Assembly: GCA_016795365.1 (NCBI GenBank)
Contig: JAEUHN010000007.1
Location: 1-64,000, forward strand
Source: Verrucomicrobiaceae bacterium
GTDB lineage: Bacteria > Verrucomicrobiota > Verrucomicrobiia > Verrucomicrobiales > Verrucomicrobiaceae
Reading direction: 5' to 3'
DNA: 64,000 nt
Shown: piece by piece, positions 16,967-26,117 of the stretch
How positions within the stretch are numbered: the stretch's first letter is position 1
Layout of the letters: each line of letters opens with the position of its first letter
Program-made: the position numbers and the translations under genes
The notes under the pieces: model-generated
Seen by the model: the letters and a program-made list of their open reading frames with translations, nothing else
What the model was told of the DNA's origin: nothing
Database searches by the model: none

Positions 16967-18232
16967 TCATTCGTGAGGCAGCAGCCGCTCCCAAAGGGTA
17001 TCGTTCATGAGCACATTGGTCACGAAGTCACGACTGGTCGCCGTGGCCGATGCTTTCTCCTCAGCTTGCAGTGGCAGTTCGATGTGGAAGTTCAGCCCCG
17101 CTCCTTCGGAATTGCTGCCAGATATCTGGCCACCCAGGTGATAGACCAGGAAGTAAACACCCATCAGATTGAGCCCAAAGTCTGGCGGGCCGTCGGTGCG
17201 AATGAAGAAGGGATCAAAGACCGCTCGCAAGGTATCGGGCGGCAGCCCTGGACCATCGTCGCGGAAGACGATGTGGAGGCTGGGATCCTTGTCCGTGGAT
17301 TGATTGGCCGTCACCGCCAGCGAGACCGAGGAACCTGGGAACAGCATTCCGAGTTCACATCGCAGCAGCAGGTCGAAAATCTTCTCAAACTTCTGCGGAT
17401 CGGCGGAGAGGTTGGGCAGAGGGCTTGAGATGTCGAGCTTGAGTTCGATCCCGCGGTCGCTGAGTTCCTTGCGGTAGTTCTCAGCGATGGTGTCAAACAC
17501 CGCTCCGGTATTCACGATGCTGTCCGTTCTTGGCGGAATGCTTGACGCGCCGGGAGTCAGTTCGCCCAGGAGCGTCGAGATGCGTGCGGCCTGCTTCACG
17601 ACCAAGCCATGGAAGTCGCGCCAAAAGGCCGGATCGCGCAGCCTTTCCCAGTCGGTGCTGCCTTGTTCGAGCCGTCCAGGAGTCAGCTGAAGGAAACGCT
17701 GCACGGCCTGAAGGGGATTGGACAGCTGCCGGCTCAAGCCAGCGGCGAGGACACCAAGACTGATGACCCGATCTGTGATGAGCATGTTCTGCAGGGACGA
17801 CAGCTTCTCCCGCAGCAGTTCGTCGCGCTCCAGCTGCACCATGTAGAACTCCATCGCGCGGCGCAGCGTGGTCATCATGTCCTCGACCTGAAGCGGCTTG
17901 GAGATGTAGCGGAAGATGTTCCCCATGTTCACCGCATCCACGGTCACGCCGAAGTCCGCGTAGGCTGTGATCAGCATGCGAACCATGCGCGGGCGCAAGG
18001 TCCGGGCACGCTCCAGGAGCTTGACCCCTTTCTCGCCAGGCATTCGTTGGTCAGTGAGCAGAATAGCAATCTCATCGCCACGCTCCTCAATCAGCTTCAG
18101 TCCATCGGCGGCATTGCTCGCCGTCATGATTCGGAACTCGCGCCCAAAAGCCTTCTCAAAATATTTCAGCGCCATCTCTTCGTCATCAACGTAGAGGACG
18201 GCGTAGCGTTTGAGATCGTAGTGGTATTGCAT
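16967..18232 (-). CDS. Response regulator with degenerate histidine-kinase output domain (PhcR-like)
   Basis: Residues 1-125 are a receiver (AVLYVDDEEMALKYF; phospho-acceptor Asp61 in LLTDQRMPGEKG; Lys112 in YISKPLQ). Residues about 130-400 are kinase-like: a coiled linker, an H-box relic AAGLSRQLSNPLQAV in which the phospho-acceptor His is replaced by Arg168, and an ATPase domain with FRDDGPGLPPDTL and a weakened G2 box (FGLNLMGVY). This receiver plus kinase-like output architecture is the known feature of Ralstonia PhcR. It is the last gene of the three-gene unit, 18 bp after the hybrid kinase. The missing His implies no autophosphorylation. PhcQ-type identity is also possible. Confidence 0.82.
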   Translation of the reverse strand: MQYHYDLKRYAVLYVDDEEMALKYFEKAFGREFRIMTASNAADGLKLIEERGDEIAILLTDQRMPGEKGVKLLERARTLRPRMVRMLITAYADFGVTVDAVNMGNIFRYISKPLQVEDMMTTLRRAMEFYMVQLERDELLREKLSSLQNMLITDRVISLGVLAAGLSRQLSNPLQAVQRFLQLTPGRLEQGSTDWERLRDPAFWRDFHGLVVKQAARISTLLGELTPGASSIPPRTDSIVNTGAVFDTIAENYRKELSDRGIELKLDISSPLPNLSADPQKFEKIFDLLLRCELGMLFPGSSVSLAVTANQSTDKDPSLHIVFRDDGPGLPPDTLRAVFDPFFIRTDGPPDFGLNLMGVYFLVYHLGGQISGSNSEGAGLNFHIELPLQAEEKASATATSRDFVTNVLMNDTLWERLLPHE

Positions 18233-18250
18233 AGCTGTGATCGGCTAAGG

Positions 18251-20920
18251 TTATTCAATAGTATTTATTGCAGAGGAAAGGGGCAATTCCAAAACAAATT
18301 CAGTGAAGCGACCGGGCTCACTTCTCACGTCAATCCGACCTCCATGCTCTGTCATAATACGATGACAGACTGCTAGGCCGAGGCCCATGCCTGCACCCAC
18401 ATCCTTGGTGGTGAAGAAGGGATCGAAGATCTGACTCTTGATCGCGTCCGGCACGCCCGGACCATTGTCCCGGATGAGCACCGTGACTTCTCCGTCCCGA
18501 ACGTGAGCCTTGATCGAGATTGTCGGGATGTCCGGGCTGATAAAGGTCTTCGTCCTCAATGCGTCGATCGCATTTTGGATCAAGTTGGTTAGCACTTGCA
18601 CCATGTGGTTGCTGTCACCCCGGACACAAAGTCCCTCCGGAATCTGGACCGAGAGGTGGATACCATCTTTGAATTCATGAGCAAAGAACCGGCTCGTCAT
18701 CTGAATGATCTCGGCTAGGTCAAACGAGCCTGTGCGGTCATTGGTGTGGCGGGTGAAGCCACGGAGATCGGAGACGATACGCACCACGCGGTCGATCCCT
18801 TCTTCCACATCCTTCACCGTATCGACATAGTCGAGATGCTCCGGTCCGGTCAGCAGCCGTGCCTTGTCTCTCAAGAGGTAGAGTCCTTGACGCGCGTAAT
18901 TAAGCGGATTGTTGATCTCATGGATCAAGCCCGCGCTCATGCGGCCCAACGATGCCAGTTTTTCGTTCCGCACGAGGAGCACCTCGGTTTCCTTGACCTG
19001 CTCGAGAGCCGCCTCCAGCTGGACCTTTTGTCTCGCGAGTGCCTGCTGGTAAAGCGAGGACTCCACCAGATTGCGCAGGCGCACCATGACTTCGATCATC
19101 GAGAACGGCTTGTTCAGGAAGTCGCTGGCTCCGGCGGACAGGCAGGCAATGCGCTTGGCGGGGTCAGTCTCGGCTGTTAGCAGCACGATCGGCGTCGTGC
19201 GCGTGGTCGCGCTGGCGCGGAGTTCGCGGCACACCTGCAAGCCGTCCTTCTCGGGCATCATCATGTCCGACAAGATGATGTCTGGCGATTGCGCGAGAGC
19301 CACCTCCACTGCCTGCTTGCCATCGGCAGCTTCGAGGACTTCGAACTGCTCACCCAGCTGCACCTTGAGGAAATGCCGCATGTCGGGCTCGTCGTCAGCA
19401 ACGAGCAACACCGGCTTGCGGGCACCGCTGGACGAACCGTTTACCTTCTCCTCGTGGTAGTGAATCGTTGTGGAATGGAGCGCCGCCTCGCGATGCAGGC
19501 CCCCGAGCCAGTCGTCATCATCCGTGACGTCGGCGGGTTTTTCATCGACCGAGGCCTGCTCCGGTGCAGCCAGGTAGGGCAGCCGAACAGTCATCGTGGT
19601 GCCAACACCAACCGCACTCGTCGCCGACACTGAACCACCCATTGCCTCCGCGAATTCCTTTACCAAGGCCAGGCCGATGCCCACGCCTTGGAACTTTCGT
19701 TTCGAGGACGTGTCTGCCTGCCAGAAGCGGCCAAAGATGTGAGGCAGGTGGGCGGGATCAATGCCGATACCCGTGTCGCGGACAGCGATCACCAGCCATG
19801 AATCGACGCGCGACGTCTCAATCTCAATGATGCCACCCTCGGGCGTGAACTTGATCGCATTGAAAAGCAGGTTCAGGCAGATGCGCTCGAGCTTCTCTGG
19901 ATCGGTCTGAATCAGGTCAAGACCATCAGCCACCTTCGACCGAACGTTCAGGTGCTTGTCATGGGCAACCCCTTGAACCGCATTCACCATGCCGGAGAAG
20001 AACTCGGGCACGCTCAAGCGATGCGTTTTCACATTGACCTTGCCTGACTGCAAACGGGTGAGTGCAAGAAGATCGTTAATCAGCTTCAGCAACCGCATTG
20101 CATTGCCTTGCATGGTGGCCAGCAAATCGCGCTGATCCTCCACGCTGAGTTGGCCAGCCTTCTGCATCAAACGCTCGAGCGGAGCGATCAGGAGCGTCAG
20201 CGGCGTGCGCAGTTCGTGGCTGATGTTGGCAAAGAACCGGTTCTTCACTTCATCCAGGTCGCGCAGCTTCGCATAGTTGTCGGCAAGCTTGAGGTTGGCC
20301 GACTCGAGCTCGGACCGGTTCTTGTCGAGGTCATTGCGGAGCTGGAACTCACTGAAGCGAATCGTGTTGTAAAACCACGTGCCTGCCGTGGTGAATACGC
20401 CGGTCACGAAGAGGAAATAGACGTTGTTGAAGAAGACCGCGCGATTGATCGGCTGGTCGTTGGCGAAGCACGCGATGAAGTAGGAGGTGAGGGTGAGGAA
20501 GACGATGATGATGCTGTCCGCGAGTTGCCAGTGCATAAGCACGGCAGCACCGAGCATGACAAGATTGAGACCTGCGTAGTAGGGCGACTCGGAGCCATTC
20601 TTCGCGTAGATCATCCACGAGATCGAGATGATCAGGGGCATGGCCATGGCGATGCCAAGGGGACGATGAAACTTGCGACCCCACTCACGTCCTAGGAGCA
20701 CGCGAATGATGCCCAGCACCACTGCGGTGCCGAGTCGCATCCCAAAGAACTCTCGCACTCCGGCTTCGCCATAGACGATCCAGTCGAGCGAGCAACCCAC
20801 CAGCATGAACACCATGGCCAGCACCCCGCACATCCGGTAGTTGCGCACGCGGATGTCCTTCTCGTAGTCCTGGAAGTCACCTTCCAAGTTCTCACGAGTC
20901 GATGGAGACGATTCAACCAT
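18251..20920 (-). CDS. Six-TM hybrid histidine kinase with two kinase cores (PhcS-like)
   Basis: Protein of 889 residues. Six hydrophobic segments (about 29-49, 60-76, 88-104, 116-131, 135-152, 166-184) form an integral-membrane sensor without a large periplasmic domain, as expected for a lipid-like ligand. Core 1 has His235 in ANISHELRTPL, an N box near 350 and G1 RDTGIGI. A receiver follows (Asp552 in ILSDMMMPEKDG; Lys604). Then a coiled coil leads to a second complete core with His667 in GLIHEINNPLNYA, an N box NLIQNAIDAL and G2 GAGMGLGLAV. Its start overlaps the methyltransferase stop by 8 bp. It probably phosphorylates the receiver protein encoded downstream; the ligand is inferred only from the synteny. 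Confidence 0.88.
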   Translation of the reverse strand: MVESSPSTRENLEGDFQDYEKDIRVRNYRMCGVLAMVFMLVGCSLDWIVYGEAGVREFFGMRLGTAVVLGIIRVLLGREWGRKFHRPLGIAMAMPLIISISWMIYAKNGSESPYYAGLNLVMLGAAVLMHWQLADSIIIVFLTLTSYFIACFANDQPINRAVFFNNVYFLFVTGVFTTAGTWFYNTIRFSEFQLRNDLDKNRSELESANLKLADNYAKLRDLDEVKNRFFANISHELRTPLTLLIAPLERLMQKAGQLSVEDQRDLLATMQGNAMRLLKLINDLLALTRLQSGKVNVKTHRLSVPEFFSGMVNAVQGVAHDKHLNVRSKVADGLDLIQTDPEKLERICLNLLFNAIKFTPEGGIIEIETSRVDSWLVIAVRDTGIGIDPAHLPHIFGRFWQADTSSKRKFQGVGIGLALVKEFAEAMGGSVSATSAVGVGTTMTVRLPYLAAPEQASVDEKPADVTDDDDWLGGLHREAALHSTTIHYHEEKVNGSSSGARKPVLLVADDEPDMRHFLKVQLGEQFEVLEAADGKQAVEVALAQSPDIILSDMMMPEKDGLQVCRELRASATTRTTPIVLLTAETDPAKRIACLSAGASDFLNKPFSMIEVMVRLRNLVESSLYQQALARQKVQLEAALEQVKETEVLLVRNEKLASLGRMSAGLIHEINNPLNYARQGLYLLRDKARLLTGPEHLDYVDTVKDVEEGIDRVVRIVSDLRGFTRHTNDRTGSFDLAEIIQMTSRFFAHEFKDGIHLSVQIPEGLCVRGDSNHMVQVLTNLIQNAIDALRTKTFISPDIPTISIKAHVRDGEVTVLIRDNGPGVPDAIKSQIFDPFFTTKDVGAGMGLGLAVCHRIMTEHGGRIDVRSEPGRFTEFVLELPLSSAINTIE

Positions 20921-22400
20921 GGGCTGGTTTGCGGATTTCGAGGAAGATGTTTACGCCCGTCGGATCTGCTATCACTGAGATGGCTCCACGGGGCGCCCGT
21001 TCAGGTGCGAGACGAAGAAAGTGATCTTCATCGCGATACACGAGGTGCCAGTCTGCCAGGTATTCCATCCAGTTTCGCCAGGGATTACTGGGATGCACAT
21101 TGGTGGCGATGACCAGTCCGCCGGGCGCGACCAAGTCGTAGAAGATCTCGAGGAGTCGCTTGCATACTCGATCCGAGAGATAGTCGAACAGGCCTGCGCA
21201 ATAGACCACATCGTATTGCCGAGGCTGACTCCCAGGTGCTGGACGGACGTGCTCTTTCAGCACCTGCTGCACCGACTTTCGCTCCAGGCGCAGCTGCGCT
21301 TTGCGCCGATGACGCTCGCGGATCTCCTCCAGATTGCGTGAGGTGTTGGTGATGGTTTCATCATTGAAGTCCAGAAGATGGAAGTCGGCGAAATCACTGA
21401 TGTCATGGTGGCTAAGGAAGTTCTGAATCTCCTGGGCGGGACCGCAGCCCAGATTGAAGATGCGTGCCATGCGTTCTTCCTGCGAGCACCGGAGACATTC
21501 GTGATGCAGCTGCTCGGTGAGGTAGGTGATACGATTCCGGTGGGCGAGCACTGGAGGAATCTCCAGGTAAAGCCGGTTCAGTATCTTCGCGAAGATCGTG
21601 CTGCCTTCATAAGGATCGCGCAGCATCATGCTGACCATCTCGTAGTCTCCCGCGTAACCGAGTGGCTTGTGATAAGTGCGATACACAAACGGTGCGCAAA
21701 GCACCAGCGGGTGCAGTTGCCGTTTCACATAACTCCGATGAATGGGCTGAAGCTCGGTGGGAATGGAGTTGGCCGAGGCCTCGAACTTCACCATCAAGGG
21801 CATGACGGCGGGGACGATGGGCTCTTGCAGATCCACCATCGCCTCGCGCTCAGCATCGATGCGCTCGACGGGAGGCAAGGATCGCATGCTTAACTCCACC
21901 TGCTCCATCCAACGACGGAGATCGGAGAGGAGGATGTGAATGTCGGCCACCACGATCTTAAAATCTGGCAGCACTTGGAAGGTCTTCTCGGTCTCGCGAA
22001 GGAATTCCTGGAGGTCACTCTGAAGCCGGTCGCGCGAGTGCAGGGGCGAGAAGATGCCCACATCGATCCAGCCTTCTTCCGTGAGCGATGCCTCACAGAT
22101 CAGCATGATGCCGGTGTTCACCAGGTTGGCAATGATGGCACGACCACTGTAGATCATCCGCTCGTTCATCATGATGCGGAAGCCCGAAAGCACTTCCGAC
22201 AGCTGGACAATGCTGTAGGGATTATACACTTCGAAAACGGCCAGGTGCCGTGTCAGGCGGTGCAGCGTGCCTCTCAGTTCTACTCCATGACTGTTGCGAC
22301 AAATGATGAAGCTCAGCCGCTCGCCAGTCTCGGCATTGTGCAGCGGCGTGTTTTCTGAATTATCCATGAAGGAGGAGAAGTGTCGATTTCCGGCATTCAC
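20913..22400 (-). CDS. PhcB-like SAM methyltransferase (3-hydroxy fatty acid methyl ester synthase family)
   Basis: Protein of 495 residues. The N-terminal half (about 25-130) has an all-beta segment (CRNSHGVELRGTLHRLTRHL, then FEVYNPYSIVQLSEVLSGF and MIYSGRAIIANLVNTG) that I associate with the PhcB family. The C-terminal half is a class I methyltransferase (motif I IFNLGCGPAQEIQ, acidic DFHLLDFNDETI, YDVVYCAGLFDYLSDR). In Ralstonia, PhcB makes 3-hydroxy-palmitate or -myristate methyl ester, the ligand of PhcS/PhcR. The identical order methyltransferase, hybrid kinase, receiver/kinase-like protein supports the same role here. The chemistry is inferred. An alternative start Met is at 22367. 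Confidence 0.8.
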   Translation of the reverse strand: MNAGNRHFSSFMDNSENTPLHNAETGERLSFIICRNSHGVELRGTLHRLTRHLAVFEVYNPYSIVQLSEVLSGFRIMMNERMIYSGRAIIANLVNTGIMLICEASLTEEGWIDVGIFSPLHSRDRLQSDLQEFLRETEKTFQVLPDFKIVVADIHILLSDLRRWMEQVELSMRSLPPVERIDAEREAMVDLQEPIVPAVMPLMVKFEASANSIPTELQPIHRSYVKRQLHPLVLCAPFVYRTYHKPLGYAGDYEMVSMMLRDPYEGSTIFAKILNRLYLEIPPVLAHRNRITYLTEQLHHECLRCSQEERMARIFNLGCGPAQEIQNFLSHHDISDFADFHLLDFNDETITNTSRNLEEIRERHRRKAQLRLERKSVQQVLKEHVRPAPGSQPRQYDVVYCAGLFDYLSDRVCKRLLEIFYDLVAPGGLVIATNVHPSNPWRNWMEYLADWHLVYRDEDHFLRLAPERAPRGAISVIADPTGVNIFLEIRKPAHG

Positions 22401-22567
22401 TGCTAGGGCCAGGAGGACTTTGGCAGTCAGGAATCCGTGAAATGCCGTTCACTTGGGGAGGTGTTATTCGATGGAAGCATTGACAATTTCGCAAGCAACG
22501 TCCAGTGCTAATGTCCTTTCACTTCGGGCTATTTTCTTAACTATCGCCAATTCCCCGAAGGACCAAG

Positions 22568-23353
22568 ATGTTCAGCCGAAACGTCACTGTGAACGCCACC
22601 CGTTTAAAGCCAGAAATCAGATTCTCAAGTCGCGTTGAAAACTATGTGAAGTTCCGCCCCGGCTACCCTTCGAGTGTCATCGCATGGCTTCGCGAAGTGA
22701 TGGGACTGCCACCTGGAATAGTGATAGCTGATGTGGGCGCTGGGACTGGCATTTCGTCTCGTTTCTTTCTGGATGTCGGATGTGAAGTGTTCGCGATCGA
22801 ACCAAACACTGAGATGCGTGAGGCTGCGATCCATCAGCTTGGCCTCCATGGTTCATTCCATGCCATCGACGGAACGGCTGAGGCCACCGGCCTGGATGCG
22901 CGATTCGTGGACGTGGTCGTTTGTGCTCAGGCATTTCATTGGTTTCAGAGGCAGCCTGCACGACACGAGTTCACCCGGATTCTCAAGCCCGGCGGACATG
23001 TGGTGCTGATGTGGAATGAGCGTGAACTCGATTCTACTCCTTTCCTCCGAGCCTACGAAGCAATGCTCTTGCGCTATGCCACCGACTACTCGCAAGTGCG
23101 CCACGAGAATGTCACTCATTCGGACCTTGCCGAGTTTCTCGGGCAGGAGTTCCAGACCGCGAGCTTCGCGAACGAACAATGGTTCGACTTCGAAGGTCTG
23201 AGGGGAAGATTGCTTTCGTGTTCCTACGCACCGGAGTCTGGACAACAAGGCCATGACGAGATGATCGCAGAGTTGCAGCGCCTCTTCGATGAGTGCCACG
23301 AGGGTGGGCAGGTGTGCTTTCGATACCAGACCGTCGTGCACCTGGGATCCTGA
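22568..23353 (+). CDS. Class I SAM-dependent methyltransferase
   Basis: Soluble methyltransferase of 261 residues. It starts with the usual small-molecule methyltransferase pattern RFSSRVENYVKFRPGYP, then motif I (IADVGAGTGISSRFF), motif II (VFAIEPNTEMREAA) and the VVVCAQAFHWF and RILKPGGHVVLMWNE segments. It resembles the trans-aconitate/ubiquinone methyltransferase type, but the substrate cannot be named. It is divergent from the PhcB-like gene across 167 bp. A TTGACA (22480) and an extended TGCTAATGT (22506-22514) lie in that gap, but their spacing is too long for a standard sigma70 promoter. Functional linkage to the signalling operon is possible but unsupported. Confidence 0.85.
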   Translation: MFSRNVTVNATRLKPEIRFSSRVENYVKFRPGYPSSVIAWLREVMGLPPGIVIADVGAGTGISSRFFLDVGCEVFAIEPNTEMREAAIHQLGLHGSFHAIDGTAEATGLDARFVDVVVCAQAFHWFQRQPARHEFTRILKPGGHVVLMWNERELDSTPFLRAYEAMLLRYATDYSQVRHENVTHSDLAEFLGQEFQTASFANEQWFDFEGLRGRLLSCSYAPESGQQGHDEMIAELQRLFDECHEGGQVCFRYQTVVHLGS

Positions 23354-23486
23354 AGTCAGCTTGTGTTCGGCGTGTTTTCGAGAGTGACAGTTTTGGTGGA
23401 GTCGATAGAATCACCGCCACTTTCGATTCATGCGCGCGGCACGTTTGCATTCCCCATCACCCCTCACGTCGAAGGCCTTGTAGGAT

Positions 23487-26075
23487 ATGGATTGGGAGTC
23501 ACCACGTCTCTTGCTGCTCGCAGTGCCATTGCTGGCGCTGCTGCTGTGGATTGAGAACACGTCGGCCCATCCCATGGAGGGTGCCCGGAAGAAGGCGTTG
23601 CTGCTGGTTCGTGCCTGCCTCGTTCTGCTGGCTTTGCTGGCGCTGGCGGGACCGGCGCGGGTGGTCAAGTCGGACCGCCGGGCGGTGGTGCTCGTGGTTG
23701 ATCATTCGCAGAGTCTTGGCGAGCCGGGATTAACGGACGCATTGAACCGGGCCAAAGACCTTCGATCGAGTCTTGCTGGTGCCGTGGAAACCTCCGTTGT
23801 TGCCCTCGGCGACGAGGCCGCGCTGGTGCCCGTCGAGTCTTCGCGTGCGGAGCGCGCTCAGTGGCAATCCGTTCATGGCTCACAAACGCATCTCCAGGGT
23901 GCCGTGGAGTTTGGCAAAGCATTGTTTCCCGCAGGCACCAGTCGGCACTTGGTGCTCATCAGCGATGGGCATGAAACGCGCGGGAGTTTGCTCACAGCGG
24001 CGCGTGAGGCCGCCGTCGCTGGCATCCGCATTCATGCTGTGCCCGTCGCTGGACCGCGCAAACCGGATGTCCGCGTGCGTGACCTGGTGCCAAGCCGGGT
24101 GCGACTTCACGAGGGGGCGACCTTGCGTTTGACGGCGACTGTTGAGAGCACCATGAGCGGGCAGGGGAGCATCAAGCTCTTCGAGAACGGCATCGAAGTG
24201 GATCGCAAGCCCCTGGAACTCGTCGAGGGCAAACCGTTGTCCGTCACCTTCACTCGCTCGCCGCCGGTGCGGAACACTTACAAGTATCGTGCCGTGGTCG
24301 AGGGATTCACGGGCGATTCTTTGCCTGGCAACAATGATGCCCTCGCGATTGTGGAAGTGCGTGGCAGGCTGCGACTGCTGCTCTGTGAGGGCGAGCCCGC
24401 CGAGGCGCAGATGTTCGTGCAAGCCATGGAGAAGGAAGGCATTCAACTGGAAGTCCGTGGGCCAGGACAGGTGCCGCGTTCGCTAGAGGAGTTGGCAGGC
24501 TACGATGGCGTAGTGCTCTCTGACATTGCGGCGCGACAGGTCGGCGAGGGCCCGATGGCGGCGATCCGCGACTACGTGGACAAGCTGGGTGGCGGACTCG
24601 TGATGATCGGCGGCCCCAACAGCTTCGGCGTGGGAGGCTACTATCGCACGCCGATCGACGAGGCCTTGCCCGTGCGACTGAAAAGTCCCGACGAGGAGGA
24701 GAAACAAAGCTCTGCCCTGGCCATCGTGATGGACCGCAGTGGTTCGATGGCGGGTGAGAAGCTGGAGACGGCCAAGAGCGCAGCAGTGGCGGCAGCCGAG
24801 GTGCTGGGACGCAATGACAGCATCGGTGTCTTCGCCTTTGATTCCGAAGCTCACGTCGTGACGCCGATGACGCGCGTGACTTCGACGGCTGCGATCGCGG
24901 GCCAGATCGCAGGTTTGGTCTCGGGCGGCGGCACGAATCTGGAGCCAGCCTTTCGCGTGGCCCGTGAGCAACTGCAACGCACGAAGGCACGGATCAAGCA
25001 CATGATCATCCTCACCGATGGGCAGACCTCGGGCTCGGGGTATGAAGCAATGGCTTCGCAATGTCGAGCCGAGGGGATGACGGTCTCCACCGTGGCGATT
25101 GGGGAAGGTTCATTCGTGGGATTGCTGCAAGCGATCGCGGCATCTGGTGGCGGGCAAGCCTACTCGACGACCGACGTCGCCAGCATCACGCGCATCTTCA
25201 CGCAAGACACCCTGATGCACACTGGGCGGATGATTCGCGAAGAACCATTCCAGGCCAATCTGGTGGAGGCGCATCCTATGCTCGCCGGATTCAAGACACT
25301 CGAAGATGCACCTGCGCTCTTGGGTTACGTCAAGACCATCCGCAAAGCCACGGCGCAGGTGCCTGTGGTGACGGAGGCTGGCGATCCACTGCTAGCGCAC
25401 TGGCGCTTTGGGCTCGGCAAGGTGACGGCTTTCACGAGCGACTCGAAGAGCCGCTGGGCATCGCTTTGGATCAGTCGATGGCCGGGATTCAGCCGGTTCT
25501 GGGGGCAGGTGCTGCGTGAAACCGCCCGCCCTCCGCAAGGCCAGCGCATGGACATCCGCACCGAGATGAATGGGGACGAAGCGCATGTGGAAGTCGATCT
25601 CATGGAGGATGCCGCGAGCCGGGTGAACAACGCCACTGTGACCGCCGAGGTGTTCTTTGTTGCCGCTGATGCTTTGGGCGCGCCGCTCAAACCGGTAGCC
25701 CAGATGCCTCTGCGGCAGAGCGGTCCCGGTTTGTATGACGGCAGTTTCCGACCCGATCAGCCGGGCGTGTATTTGGTGCGTGCGCAATCCGGTGCCGACA
25801 TGGTGGCTGCGGGGCTGGTGCATCATCCCGCGAGTGAAGCCAGTCTTGGCACGGTGAACGACAAACTGCTGGCCGAAGCGGTGAAACTCACCGGCGGGCA
25901 GATGCTCAAGGCCGGTGAGGTGCCCGATCTTGGCAAGGAAGAGGCGACTCAGTTTGTGGAATTGTGGCCGCCGCTGGTGATGGCCTTGCTGCTATTGTTC
26001 CTCGTGGACGTGGGCATTCGGCGCTGGGAGCATCTTACCGGATTGTGGGAATGGCTTGCCAGGCGTCCGGCATAG
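23487..26075 (+). CDS. Large membrane protein with vWA domains and glutamine-amidotransferase-like fold
   Basis: Protein of 862 residues, BatA-like at the N-terminus. Two adjacent membrane segments (about 7-25 and 33-55) are followed by a vWA-like domain with a weak MIDAS (VVDHSQSLGEPG). Next come beta-rich CARDB-like segments, a class-I amidotransferase-like domain (about 285-400; LRLLLCEGEPAEAQMFVQAM, GGGLVMIGGPNSFG), then a second vWA with intact MIDAS (VMDRSGSMAGEK) and TDGQTSG. A last membrane segment (LVMALLLLFLVDVGI) lies near the C-terminus. This is the PVC-abundant DUF1355/vWA architecture of unknown function. It is 42 bp upstream of the kinase-SUMF gene on the same strand, so cotranscription is likely. 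Confidence 0.82.
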   Translation: MDWESPRLLLLAVPLLALLLWIENTSAHPMEGARKKALLLVRACLVLLALLALAGPARVVKSDRRAVVLVVDHSQSLGEPGLTDALNRAKDLRSSLAGAVETSVVALGDEAALVPVESSRAERAQWQSVHGSQTHLQGAVEFGKALFPAGTSRHLVLISDGHETRGSLLTAAREAAVAGIRIHAVPVAGPRKPDVRVRDLVPSRVRLHEGATLRLTATVESTMSGQGSIKLFENGIEVDRKPLELVEGKPLSVTFTRSPPVRNTYKYRAVVEGFTGDSLPGNNDALAIVEVRGRLRLLLCEGEPAEAQMFVQAMEKEGIQLEVRGPGQVPRSLEELAGYDGVVLSDIAARQVGEGPMAAIRDYVDKLGGGLVMIGGPNSFGVGGYYRTPIDEALPVRLKSPDEEEKQSSALAIVMDRSGSMAGEKLETAKSAAVAAAEVLGRNDSIGVFAFDSEAHVVTPMTRVTSTAAIAGQIAGLVSGGGTNLEPAFRVAREQLQRTKARIKHMIILTDGQTSGSGYEAMASQCRAEGMTVSTVAIGEGSFVGLLQAIAASGGGQAYSTTDVASITRIFTQDTLMHTGRMIREEPFQANLVEAHPMLAGFKTLEDAPALLGYVKTIRKATAQVPVVTEAGDPLLAHWRFGLGKVTAFTSDSKSRWASLWISRWPGFSRFWGQVLRETARPPQGQRMDIRTEMNGDEAHVEVDLMEDAASRVNNATVTAEVFFVAADALGAPLKPVAQMPLRQSGPGLYDGSFRPDQPGVYLVRAQSGADMVAAGLVHHPASEASLGTVNDKLLAEAVKLTGGQMLKAGEVPDLGKEEATQFVELWPPLVMALLLLFLVDVGIRRWEHLTGLWEWLARRPA

Positions 26076-26117
26076 TTCGTATTTTACTCAGACGAATCGT
26101 TGTTATCGTTCACCCAG

